This document shows positions 60,319 through 64,000 of a stretch of 64,000 nt of DNA, piece by piece. Under the pieces are notes generated by a model, which ran no database searches, had not been told where the DNA came from, and was given only the letters and a program-made list of their open reading frames with translations. The stretch covers positions 182,966,796 to 183,030,795 of the forward strand of contig CP136068.1 of NCBI GenBank assembly GCA_032622095.1, written 5' to 3'. The DNA comes from Siphonodentalium dalli. Taxonomy: Eukaryota > Mollusca > Scaphopoda > Gadilida > Siphonodentaliidae. A program made the translations under genes and the position numbers. The first letter of the stretch is position 1; each line of letters begins with the position of its first letter.

Positions 60319-63300
60319 TAGGCATTGAAAACCTAAGTAAATTATATATTAGGCATGTACAGATGCAGGACTGTCCATATATATCCCAACGTCCATATTA
60401 CATTCACAGAATCCAGATATTTAGACTCATACCCATTTTCCTTGATGGGCCCTTAATATGGTGAACCCCAAATAGGAGCCCGTGCAGTGAAAACCTAAGT
60501 AAATTATATATATGTCATGTACAGATGCAGGACTCTCCATATATGTCCCAATGTCCATATTATATTCCCAGAATCCAGATATTTAGACTCATACCCATTT
60601 TCCTTGACGGGCCCTTAATTTGTGAACCCCAAATTGGAGCCCGTGCGGTGAAACCTAAGTAAATTATATATATGTCATGTACAGATGCAGGACTGTCCAT
60701 ATATGTCCCAACGTCCATATAATATGTCCAGAATCCAGATATTTAGACTCATACCCATTTTCCTTGATGGGCCCTTAATATGGTGAACCCCAAATAGGAG
60801 CCCGTGCAGTGAAAACCTAAGTAAATTATATATATGTCATGTAAAGATGCAGGACGGTCCATATATGTCCCAACGTCCATATTATATTCCCAGAATCCAG
60901 ATATTTAGACTCATACCCATTTTCCTTGATGGGCCCTTAAAATGGTGAACCCCAAGTTGGAGCCCGTGCAGTGAAAACCTAAGTAAATTATATATATGTC
61001 ATGTACAGTTGCAGGACTGTCCATATATGTCCCAACGTACATATTACATTCCCAGAATCCAGATATTTAGACTCATACCCATTTTCCTTGATGGGCCCTT
61101 AATATGGTGAACCCCAAATAGGAGCCCGTGCAGTGAAAACCTAAGTAAATTATATATCTGTCATGTACAGATGCAGGACGGTCCATATATGTCCCAACGT
61201 CCATATTATATTCCCAGAATCCAGATATTTAGACTCATACCCATTTTCCTTGATGTGCCCTTAAAATGGTGAACCCCAAATTGGAGCCCGTGCAGTGAAA
61301 ACCTAAGTAAATTATATACTAGGCATTTACAGTTGCAGGACTGTCCATATATGTCCCAACGTCCATATTATATTCACAGAATCCAGATATTTAGACTCAT
61401 ACCCATTTCCCTTGATGGGCCCTTAAAATGGTGAACCCCAAATTGGAGCCCGTGCAGTGAAAACCTAAGTAAATTATATATTAGGCATGTACATATGCAG
61501 GACTGTCCATATATGTCCCAATGTCCATATAATATGTCCAGAATCCATACATTTAAACTCATACCCATTTTCCTTGATGGGCCATTAAAATGGTGAACCC
61601 CAAATTGGAGCCCGTGCCGTGCAAGCCTAAGTAAATTATATATATATCATGTACAGTTGCAGGACAGTCCATATATGTCCCAACGTCCATATAACATTCA
61701 CAGAATCCAGATATTTAGACTCATACCCATTTTCCTTGATGGGCCCTTAAAATGGTGAACCCCAAATTGGAGCCCGTGCAGTGAAAACCTAAGTAAATTA
61801 TATATATGTCATGAATAGTTGCAGGACTGCACATATATGTCCCAACGTCCATATTACATTCACAGAATCCAGATATTTAGACTCATACCCATTTTCCTTG
61901 ATGGGCCCTTAATATGGTGAACCCCAAATTGGAGCCCGTGCAGTGAAAACCTGAGTAAATTATATATATGTCATGTACAGATGTAGGACTCTCCATATAT
62001 GTCCCAACGTCCATATAATATGTCCAGAATCCGGATATTTAGACTCATACCCATTTTCCTTGATGGGCCCTTAATATGGTGAACCCCAAATTGGAGCCCG
62101 TGCAGTGAAAACCTAAGTAAATTATATATATGTCATGTACAGATGCAAGACTCTCCATATATGTCCCAACGTCCATATTATATTACCAGAATCCAGATAT
62201 TTAGACTCATACCCATTTTCCCTGATGGGCCCTTAATATGGTGAACCCCAAATTGGAGCCCGTGCAGTGAAAAGCTAAGTAAATTATATATTAGGCATGT
62301 ATATATGCAGGACTGTCCATATATGTCCCAATGTCCATATAATATGTCCAGAATCCAGATATTTAGACTCATACCCATTTTCCTTGATGGGCCCTTACAA
62401 TGGTGAACCCCAAATTGGAGCCCGTGCAGTGAAAACCTAAGTAAATTATATATATGTCATGAACAGTTGCAGGACAGCACATATATGTCCCAACGTCCAT
62501 ATTACATTCACATAATCCAGATATTTAGACTCATACCCATTTTCCTTGATGGGCCCTTAATATGGTGAACCCCAAATTGGAGCCCGTGCAGTGAAAACCT
62601 AAGTAAATTATATATATGTCATGTACAGATGCAGGAATCTCCATATATGTCCCAACGTCCATATAATATGTCCAGAATCCAGATATTTAGACTCATACCC
62701 ATTTTCCTTGATGGGCCCTTAATATGGTGAACCCCAAATTGGAGCCCGTGCAGTGAAAACCTAAGTAAATTATATATATGTCATGTACAGATGCAGGACT
62801 GTCCATATATGTCCCAATGTCCATATAATATGTCCAGAATACATATATTTAGACTCATACCCATTTCCCTTGATGGGCCCTTAAAATGGTGAACCCCAAA
62901 TTGGAGCCCGTGCAGTGAAAACCTAAGCAAATTATATATTAGGCATGTACATATGCAGGACTGTCCATATATGTCCCGATGTCCATATAATATGTCCAGA
63001 ATCCAGATATTTAGACTCATACCCATTTCCCTTGATGGGCCCTTAATATGGTGAACCCCAAATTGGAGCCCGTGCAGTGAAAACCTAAGTAAATTATATA
63101 TTAGGCATGTACATATGCAGGACTGTCCATATATGTCCCAATGTCCATATAATATGTCCAGAACCCAGATATTTAGACTCATATCCATTTCCCTTGATGG
63201 GCCCTTAAAATGGTGAACCCCAAATTGGAGCCCGTGCAGTGAAAACCTAAGTAAATTATATATTAGCATGTACATATGCAGGACTGTCCATATATGTCCC

Positions 63301-64000
63301 AATGTCCATATAATATGTCCAGAATCCAGATATTTAGACTCATACCCATTTTCCTTGATGGGCCATTAAAATGGTGAACCCCAAATTGGAGCCCGTGCAG
63401 TGAAAACCTAAGTAAATTATATATATGTCATGTACAGATGCAGGACTGTCCATATATGTTCCAATGTCCATATAATATGTCCTGAATCCAGATATTTAGA
63501 CTCATACCCATTTCACTTGATGGGCCCTTAAAATGGTGAACCCCAAATTGGAGCCCATACAGTGAAAACCTAAGTAAATTATATATTAGGCATGTACAGA
63601 TGCAGGGCGATCCATATATATCCCAACGTCCATATAATATATCCAGAATCCAGATATTTAGACTCATACCCATTTTCCTTGATGGGCCCTTAATATGGTG
63701 AAACCCAAATTGGAGCCCGTGCAGTGAAAACTTAAGTAAATTATATGTATGTCATGTACAGATGCAGGACTGTCCATATATGTCCCAACGTCCATATACT
63801 ATGTCCAGAATCCAGATATTTAGACTCATACCCATTTCCCTTGATGGGCCCTTAAAATGGTGAACCACAAATTGGAGCCCGTGCAGTGAAAACCTAAGTA
63901 AATTATATATATGTCATGAACAGTTGCAGGACTGCACATATATGTCCCAACGTCCATATTACATTCACAGAATCCAGATATTTAGACTCATACCCATTTC
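60319..64000. repeat. 162-bp satellite, about 22.7 units, continues past the window
   Basis: AAACCTAAG recurs at 60491, 60651, 60813, 60975, 61137 and 61299, mostly exactly 162 bp apart. The unit contains AGATATTTAGACTCATACCC and GGTGAACCCCAAATTGGAGC. Because 162 is 54 codons, minus-strand frames stay open over up to three units (for example 62781-63302). I take this as a by-product of the period. Confidence 0.95.

Noticed and set aside
1-64000. tRNA or rRNA genes
   Set aside because: No cloverleaf with conserved A and B boxes and no rRNA-like sequence was recognised on reading both strands.

Overview
This window is animal nuclear DNA. It is AT-rich, has split genes with GT-AG introns, and is dominated by transposable elements and tandem repeats. 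Six exons on the minus strand look like an extracellular protein of the VWDE-like type found in molluscs (D8C-like region, Ig-like region, then a conserved beta-rich region that normally precedes a von Willebrand D domain). Together with the repeat types (L1/Tx1-like LINE, Helentron-like elements, Ty3/Gypsy element, many foldback MITEs), this suggests a lophotrochozoan, most likely a mollusc. The species call is inference.

Gene layer. The exons at 46402-46635, 45003-45167, 39971-40143, 37612-37698, 7173-7406 and 1571-1699 (minus strand, in transcript order) each have consensus splice sites. Their intron phases are compatible (1-1, 1-1, 1-0, 0-0, 0-0, 0-0). Joined, they leave 340 codons without a frame break. 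The model is open at both ends: the signal-peptide exon upstream and the VWD exons downstream were not found. Two of these exons have decayed copies in introns nearby (46268-46365 and 35218-35303), so the gene appears to have undergone partial internal duplication. No other protein-coding gene could be supported. A cluster of promoter-type motifs at 48518-48566 hints at a plus-strand transcription start.

Mobile layer inside the gene. The 30.2-kb intron between exons 37612-37698 and 7173-7406 holds three large elements. First is a broken L1/Tx1-type LINE on the minus strand (7717 to about 11990). Second is a 2-kb Helentron-like element with three internal 326-bp repeats (14477-16524). Third, starting 36 bp further on, is a 17.4-kb Ty3/Gypsy-type LTR element (16560-33938). 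It has TGTGAG...CTCACA LTR ends and a GTAT target duplication. Its gag, protease, RT, RNase H and integrase regions are all recognisable but broken, and a decayed env-like frame lies downstream. Its pol is interrupted between RNase H and integrase by a nested 5.5-kb element (21661-27181) flanked by CACCCACTG inverted ends. That element itself carries a 1.08-kb tandem duplication, a triplicated palindrome and a TTAA-flanked foldback.

Smaller elements. MITE-like foldbacks lie throughout. The best defined is at 37169-37540, with a 9-bp target duplication as in Mutator-like elements. Others have TTAA flanks of the piggyBac kind (6332-6558, 26386-26855, 41520-41671).

Right flank. From 53.7 kb to the window end the DNA is almost all tandem repeat: a 37-bp satellite (about 98 units, with a six-unit higher-order period in part), a degenerate roughly 95-bp repeat, an alternating 130/49-bp repeat, and a 162-bp satellite that runs off the right edge. 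Everything was read by eye; family assignments rest on motifs, not database searches.
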